Counted from the stretch's first letter, positions 26,993-37,960 are shown. The stretch: 42,812 nt of DNA from JBGQMW01 sp963769845 (GCA_963769845.1 CAVYNL010000014.1:1-42812), one strand, 5' to 3'. Notes: generated by a model not told the origin, from the sequence alone. Program-made: numbers and translations.

Positions 26993-28168
26993 ATGCCGAC
27001 AAACTTGCCTCCTGAGGCAAAGAACAAGTGGGAAGAAGTTGAAGCGACAAAGAATCCACGAGAGAAGCTTCGTCTGCTTGAAGAATTCCTCAGTTTGGTC
27101 CCAAGACACAAGGGAACGGCAAAACTCTGCGTGAACGTGAAGAAGAAGATAAAAGACCTGAAGAAAGAGATGGAAGAGAAGAAGAGGAAAAGGGCCGCCA
27201 GAAGTGGACCGAAGATCTTCATAGAAAAAGAGGGCGCCGCCCAGATAGTTCTCATAGGCTTGACAAAATCCGGAAAAAGCAGTCTGCTTACAGGACTGAC
27301 AAACGCTAAGGTGGAGATTTCGCCTAGCCCATACACAACACGGGAGCCCGTACCTGGAATAATGAACTACAAAGACATCCAGTTTCAGCTCATAGAGGCA
27401 CCGGCCCTCATGGAAGGTTCCGCAGACGGCAGAGCATGGGGACTTCAGACCTTGGGCGTGGCCCGAAACGCTGATGGTCTGATACTTGTCATTGACCTTT
27501 CCCAAGACCCGGTCAAACAGCTCTCGACAATACTAGAGGAAATGGAGAAAGCCAGAATTCTCCTCAGCAAACCCAAAGCTCACGTGGAGATCGACCGCAA
27601 GTTCATGGGCGCAGGCCTCAGAATAATCGTCATGGGAAGACTGGTTGACTGCAACTTCAAGGATGTTGAAGAACTGCTGAGAAGCTACAGGGTCACGGAC
27701 GCTTTTGTAAAGGTTTCAGGAGAAGCCACACTAGAAGAGATCGAAGACGCGATCTACCAGAGCACAGTGTACAAGCCAGCCGTCGTCATAGCAAACAAGA
27801 TTGACTTAGAGGGGGCAGATGGCAACCTAAAACTCCTCAAGGCCTATGTCCGCAACAAGCTACCCATCATTGCCGCCTCAAGCGCGAACCGCACGGGACT
27901 GGAAAAGTTGGGCGAAACACTGTTCAACACGCTCAACATAATGCGAATCTACACCAAAGAACCTAGCGAAAGAGAATTCTCAAATAACCCTTTCATCCTC
28001 AAAAAAGGCTCCACTATCTACGACCTAGCAAGAAACATTCACAGCGACTTCAAAGAGAACTTCAACTTCGCAAGAGTCTGGTCCAAACGCCTGAGATTCA
28101 GTCCCCAAAAAGTAGGAGTAACGTTCATCCTCCAAGACGGAGACGTCGTAGAGATACATCTCAAATAG
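26993..28168 (+). CDS. OBG/DRG-related GTPase with TGS domain
   Basis: 391 residues. N-terminal charged helical region (about 1-75, KKKIKDLKKEMEEKKRKRAA), then a GTPase domain with P-loop GLTKSGKSS (from residue 89), switch region YTTREPVPGIM and NKID. The C-terminus (about 320-391) is a TGS domain ending VGVTFILQDGDVVEIHL. Layout is that of the Rbg/DRG family linked to ribosome or translation factor function. TATA-like AAATATTAAAG lies about 45 bases upstream of the ATG. Divergent from EF-1alpha. Confidence 0.87.
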   Translation: MPTNLPPEAKNKWEEVEATKNPREKLRLLEEFLSLVPRHKGTAKLCVNVKKKIKDLKKEMEEKKRKRAARSGPKIFIEKEGAAQIVLIGLTKSGKSSLLTGLTNAKVEISPSPYTTREPVPGIMNYKDIQFQLIEAPALMEGSADGRAWGLQTLGVARNADGLILVIDLSQDPVKQLSTILEEMEKARILLSKPKAHVEIDRKFMGAGLRIIVMGRLVDCNFKDVEELLRSYRVTDAFVKVSGEATLEEIEDAIYQSTVYKPAVVIANKIDLEGADGNLKLLKAYVRNKLPIIAASSANRTGLEKLGETLFNTLNIMRIYTKEPSEREFSNNPFILKKGSTIYDLARNIHSDFKENFNFARVWSKRLRFSPQKVGVTFILQDGDVVEIHLK

Positions 28169-28193
28169 CTCTACTAGATGACATCAACAGGGC

Positions 28194-29768
28194 TTAGGGA
28201 AGCGATTTCTTCGTATAAACAGGCCTTCCGTCAACGATTGTCATCTTTACCATCACATTCTTAACCTGGTTTGAGCCGACACTGTGAAGGCTATCTGAGA
28301 GAAGAGTGAGGTCAGCAAGCTTTCCTGCTTCGACAGACCCACGTTTGCCTTCGTCAAAAGATGCGTAAGCCGCATTCACTGTGTAACTGGCTAGAGCTTC
28401 ATCAACCGTCAGCCTCTCTCTAGGCCTGTTCTGTGTAGCAGCTGCCCAGATGCCCAGCAAGGGGTTTATGTTTTCAACGGGACAATCTGAACCTGAGACA
28501 ACAACCAACCCTTTTCTCAGGAGTGTCTTGAAGGGATAAACCCATCGAGCACGTTTCTTCCCAACGCGGCTGACGACCCAGAAGTCAGAGACGACAAAAT
28601 GAGGCTGAACGGAAGCTATTACACCTAGGCGTTTCATCCGTTTGATGAGACCGGGGTTGAGAACGGAACTGTGCTCAATTCTGTGCCTGTGGTCAGCTCG
28701 GGGGAAAGATTTCAGCGCCTTTTCATAAGCCTTCAGGACTGCACATATTGCGCGGTCGCCGATGGCATGTACGGCTAATTGAAAACCAGCTTTGTGCGCT
28801 TTCAAGACAAGATTCTCAAGAGTCCTCTGGGAGTCAAGAAGCATACCGCATGTTCCATGATTGTCAGAGTAGGGCTCGTTCAAAGCTGCGGTGTGTGCCC
28901 CAAGCGAACCGTCAGCCAAGATTTTGACAAACCCCGTTTTGACCATGCCCTTTCCAACATCCTTGAGCAGCGGAGAATTCCCAAGCTTATCTAGAAGCTC
29001 AACAGAAACACCCAGACGAACTCGTAGGGGGAGCTTGCCCTCGGAATCAAGCTTACGTAACACACGAATCTCATCCGCAGACTCCACCATCCAATGGACA
29101 CACGTAAGCCCAGCCTCCACAGCCTTCTCAGCTGCTAGCATGCACGCTCCTTCAAGCTTTTTCAGCCCTGGTTTAGGAACCAGTCGAGAGACGATGCCAA
29201 GAGCATTCTCTCGAAGAATGCCAGTAGGTTCGCTTGTCTTGCAGTCCAAATCGACTTTTCCGCCCTCGACGACGGTTTCTTTTGTTATGCCAGCCAATTG
29301 CAGAGCCTTGGTGTTGGCAACGGCAATGTGCCCGCATACACGTTCCAACAGCACGGGCAGGTCTTCTATTGCCTCATCCAAGTCCCAACGGGTCGGTAGG
29401 CGCTTTTCTTCAAACAGCTCCTGGTCCCATCGTCCTCCCTTTATCCAACTTTCGCCAGGGTTTTCACGGGAGTATTGTCGCAGTTTCTGCTGCATCTCTT
29501 TAATAGAACTCATGCTGCGTAGGTCCACAGACTGAAGGAAAAAACCAAAGCCCGTCATGTGAACGTGGCAATCTGCAAGTCCGGGGACTAATGTCCCGTT
29601 TTCTGCGTCTATTACTCTTGTCTTCGGGCCTATAAACCCGTGAATCTCCTCGTTCGAGCCAACGGCAACTATCTTGTTCCCAAGCACAGCAACCGCTCTG
29701 GCATACGGCTTTCTAGGGTTCAGCGTAACCACATAGGCGTTCACGATTACCAATGAAGCCTTTGGCAT
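28194..29768 (-). CDS. Amidohydrolase, YtcJ-like (Amidohydro_3)
   Basis: 524-residue metal-dependent hydrolase of the YtcJ/COG1574 group. Metal site GLADCHVHMTGFG; later HAIGDRAIC, HRIEHSSV and SGSDCPVENINPL. Substrate unknown; homologues act on exocyclic amides. Lies downstream of the S30e gene on the same strand with 48 bases between. Confidence 0.9.
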   Translation of the reverse strand: MPKASLVIVNAYVVTLNPRKPYARAVAVLGNKIVAVGSNEEIHGFIGPKTRVIDAENGTLVPGLADCHVHMTGFGFFLQSVDLRSMSSIKEMQQKLRQYSRENPGESWIKGGRWDQELFEEKRLPTRWDLDEAIEDLPVLLERVCGHIAVANTKALQLAGITKETVVEGGKVDLDCKTSEPTGILRENALGIVSRLVPKPGLKKLEGACMLAAEKAVEAGLTCVHWMVESADEIRVLRKLDSEGKLPLRVRLGVSVELLDKLGNSPLLKDVGKGMVKTGFVKILADGSLGAHTAALNEPYSDNHGTCGMLLDSQRTLENLVLKAHKAGFQLAVHAIGDRAICAVLKAYEKALKSFPRADHRHRIEHSSVLNPGLIKRMKRLGVIASVQPHFVVSDFWVVSRVGKKRARWVYPFKTLLRKGLVVVSGSDCPVENINPLLGIWAAATQNRPRERLTVDEALASYTVNAAYASFDEGKRGSVEAGKLADLTLLSDSLHSVGSNQVKNVMVKMTIVDGRPVYTKKSLP

Positions 29769-29816
29769 GCTTGGGAAATATCGATTTGGCAGAATAAAAG
29801 GATTAGAATTGAAAGG

Positions 29817-29978
29817 CTAGACCCAGTTCTGTCCTGGCTTTCTCTGAAGAATAACCCGTTTCTCGTAGTTCCGCCTGTTTCTGAACCGCGGATTCGGACT
29901 CTTCCTCGGCGTAGCCTGAATCTTCGGAGTCTGAGACCTAACTTTCCCCGCTTTGGAAAGCGAACCGTGCGTAGGCAT
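29817..29978 (-). CDS. rps30e: 30S ribosomal protein S30e
   Basis: 53 residues starting MPTHGSLSKAGKVRSQTPK and ending RNRRNYEKRVILQRKPGQN, unmistakable S30e of archaea and eukaryotes. ATG at 29978 follows GGTG; the open frame extends further upstream but not the homology. TATA-like GGTTTAAGAG lies about 40 bases upstream on the minus strand. Likely the first gene of a short transcript. Confidence 0.95.
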   Translation of the reverse strand: MPTHGSLSKAGKVRSQTPKIQATPRKSPNPRFRNRRNYEKRVILQRKPGQNWV

Positions 29979-30167
29979 ATCGACACCACTTACACATTCA
30001 AACAATGTACAGCAACTCTTAAACCTTTTCAAGCATAGCACATGGAAACGGTTGATAGATGACAGGCCCTTCGGAAGCTATGCAGAGATGGGGGAAAGCG
30101 CAACGGGATGGAGGGGAAGACTTTTCTTAGGAAGAGTTATTTGTTCTGCAGTGAAAATGATTTGAGG

Positions 30168-30279
30168 GCAGAGGTAGCCAAGCTAGGCTAAAGGCGCAGA
30201 GTCGCTGAACAGGCGACGCGGTCGCTTCAGGAGCCTGTCGCGCAGGCGTTCGTGGGTTCGAATCCCACCCTCTGCACCA
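30168..30279 (+). tRNA. tRNA-Leu(CAG) with a 24-base intron in the anticodon stem, CCA encoded
   Basis: Acceptor GCAGAGG pairs with CCTCTGC; discriminator A, then CCA in the DNA (30277-30279). D stem GCC/GGC, long variable arm with CGC/GCG stem, T arm GTGGG-TTCGAAT-CCCAC: a class II tRNA. The anticodon loop TTCAGGA (30226-30232) gives CAG. The 3' strand of the anticodon stem is GCCTG, but the 5' strand CAGGC forms only if 30200-30223 is removed, joining CAG (30197-30199) to GC (30224-30225). The mature tRNA is then 85 bases plus CCA, the standard archaeal tRNA-Leu length. The intron has a GTCGC/GCGAC hairpin. Confidence 0.9.
30200..30223 (+). other. Non-canonical tRNA intron at position 29/30
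   Basis: The 24 bases whose removal restores a perfect five-pair anticodon stem. The exon-intron boundary cannot slide, because neighbouring bases differ. The intron folds as GTCGC-TGAACAG-GCGAC, compatible with excision by the splicing endonuclease at a relaxed bulge-helix-bulge. Confidence 0.78.
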
Positions 30280-30385
30280 CATCAGTTTCTCGGAAGCCGC
30301 AACAAGCCGCGTAGGAAGCCTTCTAACGCGTTTTGGTTTCCGCTTCGTATATTTACTCAGAAGCCAAGTTATCCATGTGGACAGA

Positions 30386-31009
30386 ATGAGAGAATTTCCA
30401 AAGCCCATTGTCGTGGTCAGCAAATGCATCGAGTTTGGACCCGTCAGATGGAATTCTGAGATCATCTCCAGTGATTTTGTCAGAAGACTGAGGCATTGTG
30501 TCACTTTGATTCCTGTCTGTCCGGAAATTGAGATAGGTCTAGGTGTCCCCCGAAATCCTCTGAGAGTACTCTCATCCGATGGAAAGCTGAAACTCATCCA
30601 GCCTGACACTGCAATAGATCTGACGGACAAAATGCTGAAGTTCGCAGAATCCTTTCTGAATTCCCTGCCAGCAGTCGACGGATTCATACTCAAAAGCAGT
30701 TCACCTAGCTGCGCCCTAAGAGACACAAAAGTCTATCCCGACTGTCAAGAACCCGCACCAACAGCCAGAGGTCCAGGGTTTTTCGGGAAGAAAGTCCTAC
30801 AAAAATATCCACGTGCAGCAGTAGAAGACGAACGACGCCTTGATAATCCTCGGAAAGCAAAGCACTTCCTCGAAAGAGTCTTCACCTCAGCGAGACTAAG
30901 ACAAGTCAAAGCCTCCAAGTTGCCAAGACCAAGAGCGAAACTCAAGCCCGGAAAACGCGTGCTACACAATGCTGGGCCAAGAGTGAGGAAGAAAAGAAAA
31001 CTCGGGTGA
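30386..31009 (+). CDS. DUF523/TudS-like iron-sulfur protein with basic tail
   Basis: 207 residues. The DUF523 domain (YbbK; thiouracil desulfurase TudS in bacteria) has its three cluster cysteines: Cys14 in VSKCIEFGPV, Cys45 in PVCPEIEIGLG and Cys109 in SPSCALRD. Followed by PRNPLRV in the usual place. After residue about 175 the chain is strikingly basic (KLPRPRAKLKPGKRVL, then RVRKKRKLG), not usual for the family and suggestive of nucleic-acid binding. ATG at 30386; GTG at 30377 is an alternative. Four bases before the HAD gene, so probably co-transcribed. Confidence 0.75.
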   Translation: MREFPKPIVVVSKCIEFGPVRWNSEIISSDFVRRLRHCVTLIPVCPEIEIGLGVPRNPLRVLSSDGKLKLIQPDTAIDLTDKMLKFAESFLNSLPAVDGFILKSSSPSCALRDTKVYPDCQEPAPTARGPGFFGKKVLQKYPRAAVEDERRLDNPRKAKHFLERVFTSARLRQVKASKLPRPRAKLKPGKRVLHNAGPRVRKKRKLG

Positions 31010-31013
31010 GAAA

Positions 31014-31676
31014 TTGTCTGACGCGGTCATTTTTGATTGGGATGGCACCATCGCCGACACCACACAGGCTGTCGTCACGTCATTTCAGGAGACACTCAGA
31101 CGCATAGGCGTCGAAGTCGAAGACGCTTTCATCGAAAAGAGAATAGGCATAGGCGCTATCAACACGTTCAAAGAAGCACTGGAAGCCACAGGGAAGCCCT
31201 ACACCGAGAGAATGCTGGAAGAACTCGTAAGGCAGAAGATTGCCGCACAAATCAACCTCGCGGACACAGTGACACTTTTTGACGGCGCCATCGAGCTGCT
31301 AGACTCTCTTCGAGACAAAGTAGCTATCGGATTGGCCAGCATGAACAACAGGAAAGTCATCCTGAATCTTCTGAGAAAAATGAGATTAACCGAGTATTTT
31401 CAAGTGGTCATTACGGCTGATGAAGTCAAACATCCGAAACCATGCCCTGACATCTTTCTGGAATGCGCGAGGAAACTCCGCTGCCCGCCAGAAAGATGCG
31501 TCGTGGTAGAAGACTCCGTATTCGGCGTGGAAGCCGCCAGAAGAGCTGGAATGAAGTGCATAGCTGTTCCAACGGGAGCATACACGCGGAGACAGCTTGA
31601 AAAGTTGAAGCCTGACCTAGTGGTCAGCTCGTTGAAAGAGAGGCAGAAAGTCCGCGAATTTATCTTGCGCGGCTGA
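31014..31676 (+). CDS. HAD-family phosphatase (phosphoglycolate phosphatase-like)
   Basis: 220 residues with FDWDGTIADT (nucleophile Asp8 and acid Asp10), LASMNN (motif II), KHPKPCPDIF (Lys of motif III) and VVEDSVFGVEAARRAGM (motif IV). Substrate cannot be told from sequence. Start is TTG at 31014, with GGTGAG a few bases upstream. Tight spacing after the TudS-like gene. Confidence 0.88.
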   Translation: MSDAVIFDWDGTIADTTQAVVTSFQETLRRIGVEVEDAFIEKRIGIGAINTFKEALEATGKPYTERMLEELVRQKIAAQINLADTVTLFDGAIELLDSLRDKVAIGLASMNNRKVILNLLRKMRLTEYFQVVITADEVKHPKPCPDIFLECARKLRCPPERCVVVEDSVFGVEAARRAGMKCIAVPTGAYTRRQLEKLKPDLVVSSLKERQKVREFILRG

Positions 31677-31770
31677 TTTCAGCAAGGAAAACTGCAGAAC
31701 AAGATGGAAGTGTTTATCTTGTCAGGCGAACACGACCTTGAACTATGCTGAAGTGCAACGGTGAAAACCT

Positions 31771-32100
31771 GTGGAAGTGAAAACCCCCAGAGAATTCTTT
31801 GAGAAGGTCTTGCCAACCAGGTTTAGCCCAGAAAAGGCAAAGGGCGTTGAAGCTACTGTGCAGATGGACATCACAGGACCTAACGGCGGAAACTGGACAA
31901 TAACGATAAGAGACCAAAAAATGACTGTGGAAGGGGGAGTTCATCCTTCGCCTACGATGGGAATAAGAATAGCTGACAGCGACTTCGTCGATGTTGTGAA
32001 CGGCAAGATGAGCGGCGTAGAAGCCTTGATGGCTGGAAAGCTTGAATTCAACGGAAGCATCGGAGCTGGAATGAAACTGTTGAGCACTGGACTGATATGA
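31771..32100 (+). CDS. SCP2 sterol-carrier-like domain protein
   Basis: 109 residues, a single SCP2 domain: PNGGNWTITIRDQKMTVEGG and the FVDVVNGKMSGVEALMAGKLEFNG signature. Such proteins bind lipid-like ligands. GTG at 31771 is the likely start; a second GTG follows at 31777. TATA-like GTTTATCTT lies near 31711. Confidence 0.85.
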   Translation: MEVKTPREFFEKVLPTRFSPEKAKGVEATVQMDITGPNGGNWTITIRDQKMTVEGGVHPSPTMGIRIADSDFVDVVNGKMSGVEALMAGKLEFNGSIGAGMKLLSTGLI

Positions 32101-32131
32101 GGTTTGGCTGGCTCCAAAAAGAGGGGGAAGG

Positions 32132-32383
32132 TTAGAGTTTTCTGCGTTCCATCCGTGTGTATATTGCCATTGATGCATAGATTATCATTGTTGCGGCCCA
32201 CAAGCCGATCAAGCTTTGGATGACCAATGGTGAAGCAAGGCCAAATGCGGTCCAGAAAATCAATGTTGCTATCGGTAGAGGCGCTATGATCGCTATGACG
32301 CTGAGAAATTGTATGAGTGGCTGGTTGTGAATCATTCGCTTGTTGCGGCGAACCCAAGCCTCTGCTTCTGCCAACTTTGTCAT
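32132..32383 (-). CDS. Small membrane protein, two transmembrane segments
   Basis: 83 residues: a charged N-terminal helix (about 1-20), then two hydrophobic segments (LIQFLSVIAIIAPLPIATLI and ASPLVIQSLIGLWAATMIIY) and a short basic end. No family recognised. Lies 15 bases after a 35-residue membrane peptide gene on the same strand; the two are probably one transcript. Confidence 0.6.
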   Translation of the reverse strand: MTKLAEAEAWVRRNKRMIHNQPLIQFLSVIAIIAPLPIATLIFWTAFGLASPLVIQSLIGLWAATMIIYASMAIYTRMERRKL

Positions 32384-32398
32384 GGTCTTTGCACAGCC

Positions 32399-32506
32399 TT
32401 AGACGTCTGCTCTGCCGCCGCCCCATGCCCAGAGAAGCATAGCTATGGCTAAGCTCAAGATTGCTGGCGCCAATTGCATTAACCGTAGCTTGCTGGCTAC
32501 GTTCAA
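32399..32506 (-). CDS. Very short single-pass membrane protein (35 residues)
   Basis: TTG at 32506 is preceded by a strong AGGAGGG at the right distance (seven to eight bases). It reads NVASKLRLMQLAPAILSLA then AMLLWAWGGGRADV and a TAA. One hydrophobic helix with a basic N-terminal side. Too short for usual gene calls; the ribosome site and the adjacent membrane gene are the evidence. Confidence 0.5.
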   Translation of the reverse strand: MNVASKLRLMQLAPAILSLAIAMLLWAWGGGRADV

Positions 32507-32533
32507 TTTTTTACCCTCCTGTGTTCTGCTGGA

Positions 32534-32758
32534 ATGGTCTTGGAACAACACTCAAGTACCTATCCAACTAATCCAATCTGTTTGAGGCACCAAAGTAAAA
32601 ACACTTATGAATTCAGAATCAAAATTCAAAATAAACCTCAACCGCAAGCCCAATGCTGCATCACGTGCGAATTGACACGACTGAGCCACTGGAGGGAAAA
32701 ATTCGAGGAGAACTTCAGTCTAGAAAAGCCCGAATGCCCTTTCTGCAAGAAGCCATGA
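32534..32758 (+). CDS. Possible small zinc-finger-like protein
   Basis: A 74-codon frame whose second half has two cysteine pairs, CITC (residues 42-45) and CPFC (69-72), separated by a charged helix. This spacing suits a zinc ribbon. The first half does not look like a domain and the true start may be internal. Its end overlaps the radical SAM gene (opposite strand) by 39 bases. Reality uncertain. Confidence 0.35.
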   Translation: MVLEQHSSTYPTNPICLRHQSKNTYEFRIKIQNKPQPQAQCCITCELTRLSHWREKFEENFSLEKPECPFCKKP

Positions 32759-33592
32759 TCCATCACACGCCGCAGTATTCAAACCGCTCAGATTCTCCCG
32801 GCAGACACCGAATTTCAAGCCACGTTTCTTGGCTAAGACGGCGATAGATGTCAACAGTTTAAGACGTATCTCTAACGGCAGGTAGAAACTTCCACCGATT
32901 CTTTCGCCCTTCTCAAAATAGAGTGGCGCCAACTTCTCGGCAAGAGCGGGCAACCCTCGGCTCAGCCTCTTCCAATTGTCGGTCTTTACCTTGTAAGTTG
33001 AGCTTGTAATATGCTTTACACCTATTGAAGCAAGGGTCTCGACGAGTCTTTCCTGCTTATCATTGAAGAAAGGAATCAGGGGGTCAATGCGTACAGACGT
33101 CGGTATGCCTTTGGCAAGCAGAGTTTCAGCTGCTTTCAAACGCGCAGACGGCGGAGGCGCTTGAGGCTCTATCAGTTTCGCAGCTTCATCGCTGTCTGTG
33201 GTTATCGTCATCGAAACCATGGATGGAAGCCTGCCGAGCAAGTCGATATCCCTAGCTACGAGCGGAGACTTTGTGATTATCTGAACGCTGCACTTGCTTC
33301 GGGCCAAGATCTTAAGGCAGTCTCGCATTAATCCAGTTTCAGCTTCCGAGTTCGGATACGGGTCTGATGAGTTGGACAACGAGATTGTCTCGCCCTTGAG
33401 GTTTGCAGCTTCTTTTTCAAGTCTGCGAATCAAGTTTTTCTTGACTCTGCATTCTGAGAAGCGGGGAACATAGCTTGACGCGTAGCAGTAGGCACATGCG
33501 TGGTCGCAGCCCGTGTACGGGTTGAAAGTCAACTTTGGAGGGCATGTGCAAAGGCTAGAACGCCAAGGGTCAAACCTTGAAATCAGGCCCAA
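32720..33592 (-). CDS. Radical SAM protein, SplB/COG1533-like
   Basis: 290 residues. NPYTGCDHACAYCYASSY holds the CxxxCxxC cluster site. ISLSNSSDPYPNSEAETGLM and VQIITKSPLVARDIDLL are typical of COG1533, a group named for spore photoproduct lyase though most members have unknown substrates. A C-terminal cysteine (FGVCRENLSG) is conserved in the group. ATG at 33592; ends convergent with a small frame. Confidence 0.85.
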   Translation of the reverse strand: MGLISRFDPWRSSLCTCPPKLTFNPYTGCDHACAYCYASSYVPRFSECRVKKNLIRRLEKEAANLKGETISLSNSSDPYPNSEAETGLMRDCLKILARSKCSVQIITKSPLVARDIDLLGRLPSMVSMTITTDSDEAAKLIEPQAPPPSARLKAAETLLAKGIPTSVRIDPLIPFFNDKQERLVETLASIGVKHITSSTYKVKTDNWKRLSRGLPALAEKLAPLYFEKGERIGGSFYLPLEIRLKLLTSIAVLAKKRGLKFGVCRENLSGLNTAACDGSWLLAERAFGLF

Positions 33593-33687
33593 CAGTTCTC
33601 ACTAGTATTAGCCTGAACCTCAGGTTACAAAAACCATTCGCAAATGAACCCCGACAGAAAAGGGAGAGTTTCTAGAAGCAAATGGTT

Positions 33688-33728
33688 GACACCATGCATA
33701 GGCCTTTGTTCCGAGCACTTCAAGTTTC
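33688..33728 (-). promoter_or_regulatory. 3' arm of the pre-23S processing stem
   Basis: Bases 33688-33705 and 33715-33728 are the complements of 36877-36894 and 36851-36866 across the 23S gene (about 18 and 14 pairs, with one two-base bulge and a few mismatches). The unpaired stretch between the two helices is where an archaeal bulge-helix-bulge cut would be expected. Confidence 0.8.
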
Positions 33729-33741
33729 CGAGTATATCGTC

Positions 33742-36837
<3,096 letters not shown>

Positions 36838-36850
36838 TTAACGTCTCGGT

Positions 36851-36894
36851 GAAACTTGATTAGTGCAGGTTTGCACAGGCCTATGCACGGTGTC
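36851..36894 (-). promoter_or_regulatory. 5' arm of the pre-23S processing stem
   Basis: Two blocks, 36877-36894 and 36851-36866, complementary to the 3' arm downstream of 23S. They lie between the 23S promoter and the mature 5' end, as expected for a precursor cut by the splicing endonuclease. Confidence 0.8.
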
Positions 36895-37015
36895 ATCGTG
36901 AGCAAATGTGCTATCGCCCATTTCCACCCTTCACTCCGAACCAAATCTGATATGGAGTTGCATCTCTTTTATGGCTTCAAGTAAGTAGCCAAACTATTCC
37001 AGAAGCGGTTCTCGC

Positions 37016-37025
37016 AGATATAAGG
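37016..37025 (-). promoter_or_regulatory. TATA box of the 23S rRNA gene
   Basis: CCTTATATCT on the minus strand, about 120 bases before the processing stem. It implies that 23S has its own promoter rather than being read through from 16S. Divergent from the tRNA-Thr promoter about 50 bases away. Confidence 0.55.
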
Positions 37026-37076
37026 ATTACGTCCCGAAAAAACAGGCTTCCCAATCCCGATTACTCCGTGCTAACG

Positions 37077-37086
37077 TTTTTATTTT
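37077..37086 (+). promoter_or_regulatory. TATA-like box of the tRNA-Thr half gene
   Basis: TTTTTATTTT ends about 25 bases before the first base of the tRNA sequence at 37111, a normal archaeal tRNA promoter distance. It shows that the 5' half is the chromosomal side of the interrupted gene. Confidence 0.45.
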
Positions 37087-37110
37087 CGATGCTGTGAAGC
37101 TATAGATGCT

Positions 37111-37148
37111 GCCTCGATAGCTCAGTCGGTAGAGCAACAGCCTTGTAA
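37111..37148 (+). pseudogene. 5' half of tRNA-Thr(TGT), interrupted after the anticodon loop
   Basis: GCCTCGA acceptor strand, TA, D arm GCTC/GAGC, anticodon stem strand ACAGC and loop CTTGTAA with anticodon TGT. The expected GCTGT, variable loop, T arm and TCGAGGC do not follow; the sequence turns into integrase coding sequence instead. I searched by eye to 37800 for a 3' exon (GCTGT... with a T arm) and found none, so an intron is unlikely. This is the chromosome-element junction of an integration into the tRNA gene. An intact tRNA is predicted at the far end, outside the window. Confidence 0.82.
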
Positions 37149-37158
37149 TGGTTCCAAC

Positions 37159-37793
37159 ATCAGGATTGATTGGACACAGTATCAAGTTTTCTTGTCAAGG
37201 AAATATAGAAAGCAATATGCCAGAATGCAGTTCAACAACGCAAGAAGGTATCTTGATTGTTTAGATAATCCTTCAAAGCTCCTTACACTTTCACCATCAA
37301 ACAAAGCCAATGCGATGAAGTCTCTGATTTGTCTATCGAAGTACGTTGGCATTTATCTGCAGTACAAAGAAAAACTAAGGCAGTACGATATCAAATGGGT
37401 AAGACCTGACTCTTTTGAGAGTTTCATCAGAATAATGAACAACAACCACAGTGACCTTCTGAAATGGTACAAGGGAGTTTGCAGCATGCTGAGCGACAGT
37501 GGAAAACTCTACCCAAAGACCTAGTGATGCAAATAGCCAACTGCAAACCAGCCTCATACTACTCGATACACTGCTTCCTCATGAGAAGAAAAGTCAGCCT
37601 CAGAATAAGAGAACTCAGATCATACTACGCCTCATTCATGGTAAGACACAACATAATAAGCGAAGGAGTCGACCTGCTCCAAGGCAGAATACCAAAGTCA
37701 GTCTTCGCCAGACACTACCTGAAAGAAAACCCCTCAGAACTCAGAGACAGAGTACTAGCAGCATTAACACAACTAGAACAGACACTCAACTAA
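37159..37793 (+). pseudogene. int: Decayed archaeal tyrosine integrase with internal deletion
   Basis: The first frame has IRIDWTQYQVFLSRKYRKQY followed by NNARRYL, SLICLSKYVGIY and SFIRIMNNNHSD, the N-terminal part of archaeal phage-type integrases. Near 37510 it jumps frame to PKDLVMQIANCKP and on to RELRSYYASFMVRHNII, DLLQGRIPKSVFARHYL (with the nucleophile Tyr) and the C-terminal helix. The central catalytic part normally lying between, with the first active-site Arg and the Lys, is missing (my estimate 70-90 residues). The N-terminal frame is open backwards through the tRNA half to 37075, as in integrases whose attachment site lies in their own gene. Inactive as written. Confidence 0.82.
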
Positions 37794-37850
37794 TGCCGAA
37801 ACAAGTCGAAACATCCCCCTCTTTTTTCTATGCTTAGAATTTCGAAACTT

Positions 37851-37881
37851 CGATGAAAAACTTCTAGGGACTCCCTGAAAT
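37851..37881 (+). repeat. Dispersed repeat, copy 1
   Basis: 31 bases identical to copy 2 (38706-38736). The core is AGGGACTCCCT, a perfect palindrome around a central C, with TTC and GAA arms extending it. Located between the integrase remnant and the 3' end of the AsnC-type gene. TTAGAA lies a few bases upstream, as at copy 2, and GAGCTTTA about 12 bases downstream (GAAGCTTTA at copy 2). Confidence 0.88.
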
Positions 37882-37960
37882 GAATGGAAATGGAGCTTTA
37901 CAGAAACTTGAAGAACACATTAGGCAATCAGACAACTGGCGAAGTTGGTTGCTTGAACCT

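Noticed and set aside
30127..30726. A 199-codon leftward frame across the tRNA-Leu gene
   Set aside because: It contains the typical antisense-tRNA peptide GWDSNPRTPARQ and overlaps the real TudS-like gene; not a protein gene.
32653..32847. A 64-codon rightward frame near the end of the radical SAM gene
   Set aside because: Overlaps both the zinc-finger-like frame and the antisense of the radical SAM gene, with no domain or ribosome site.
37111..37800. A tRNA-Thr with a long intron at 37/38 hosting the integrase-like frame
   Set aside because: No 3' exon with GCTGT, T arm and matching acceptor strand is visible downstream, and the frame runs through the tRNA itself, so integration explains it better.
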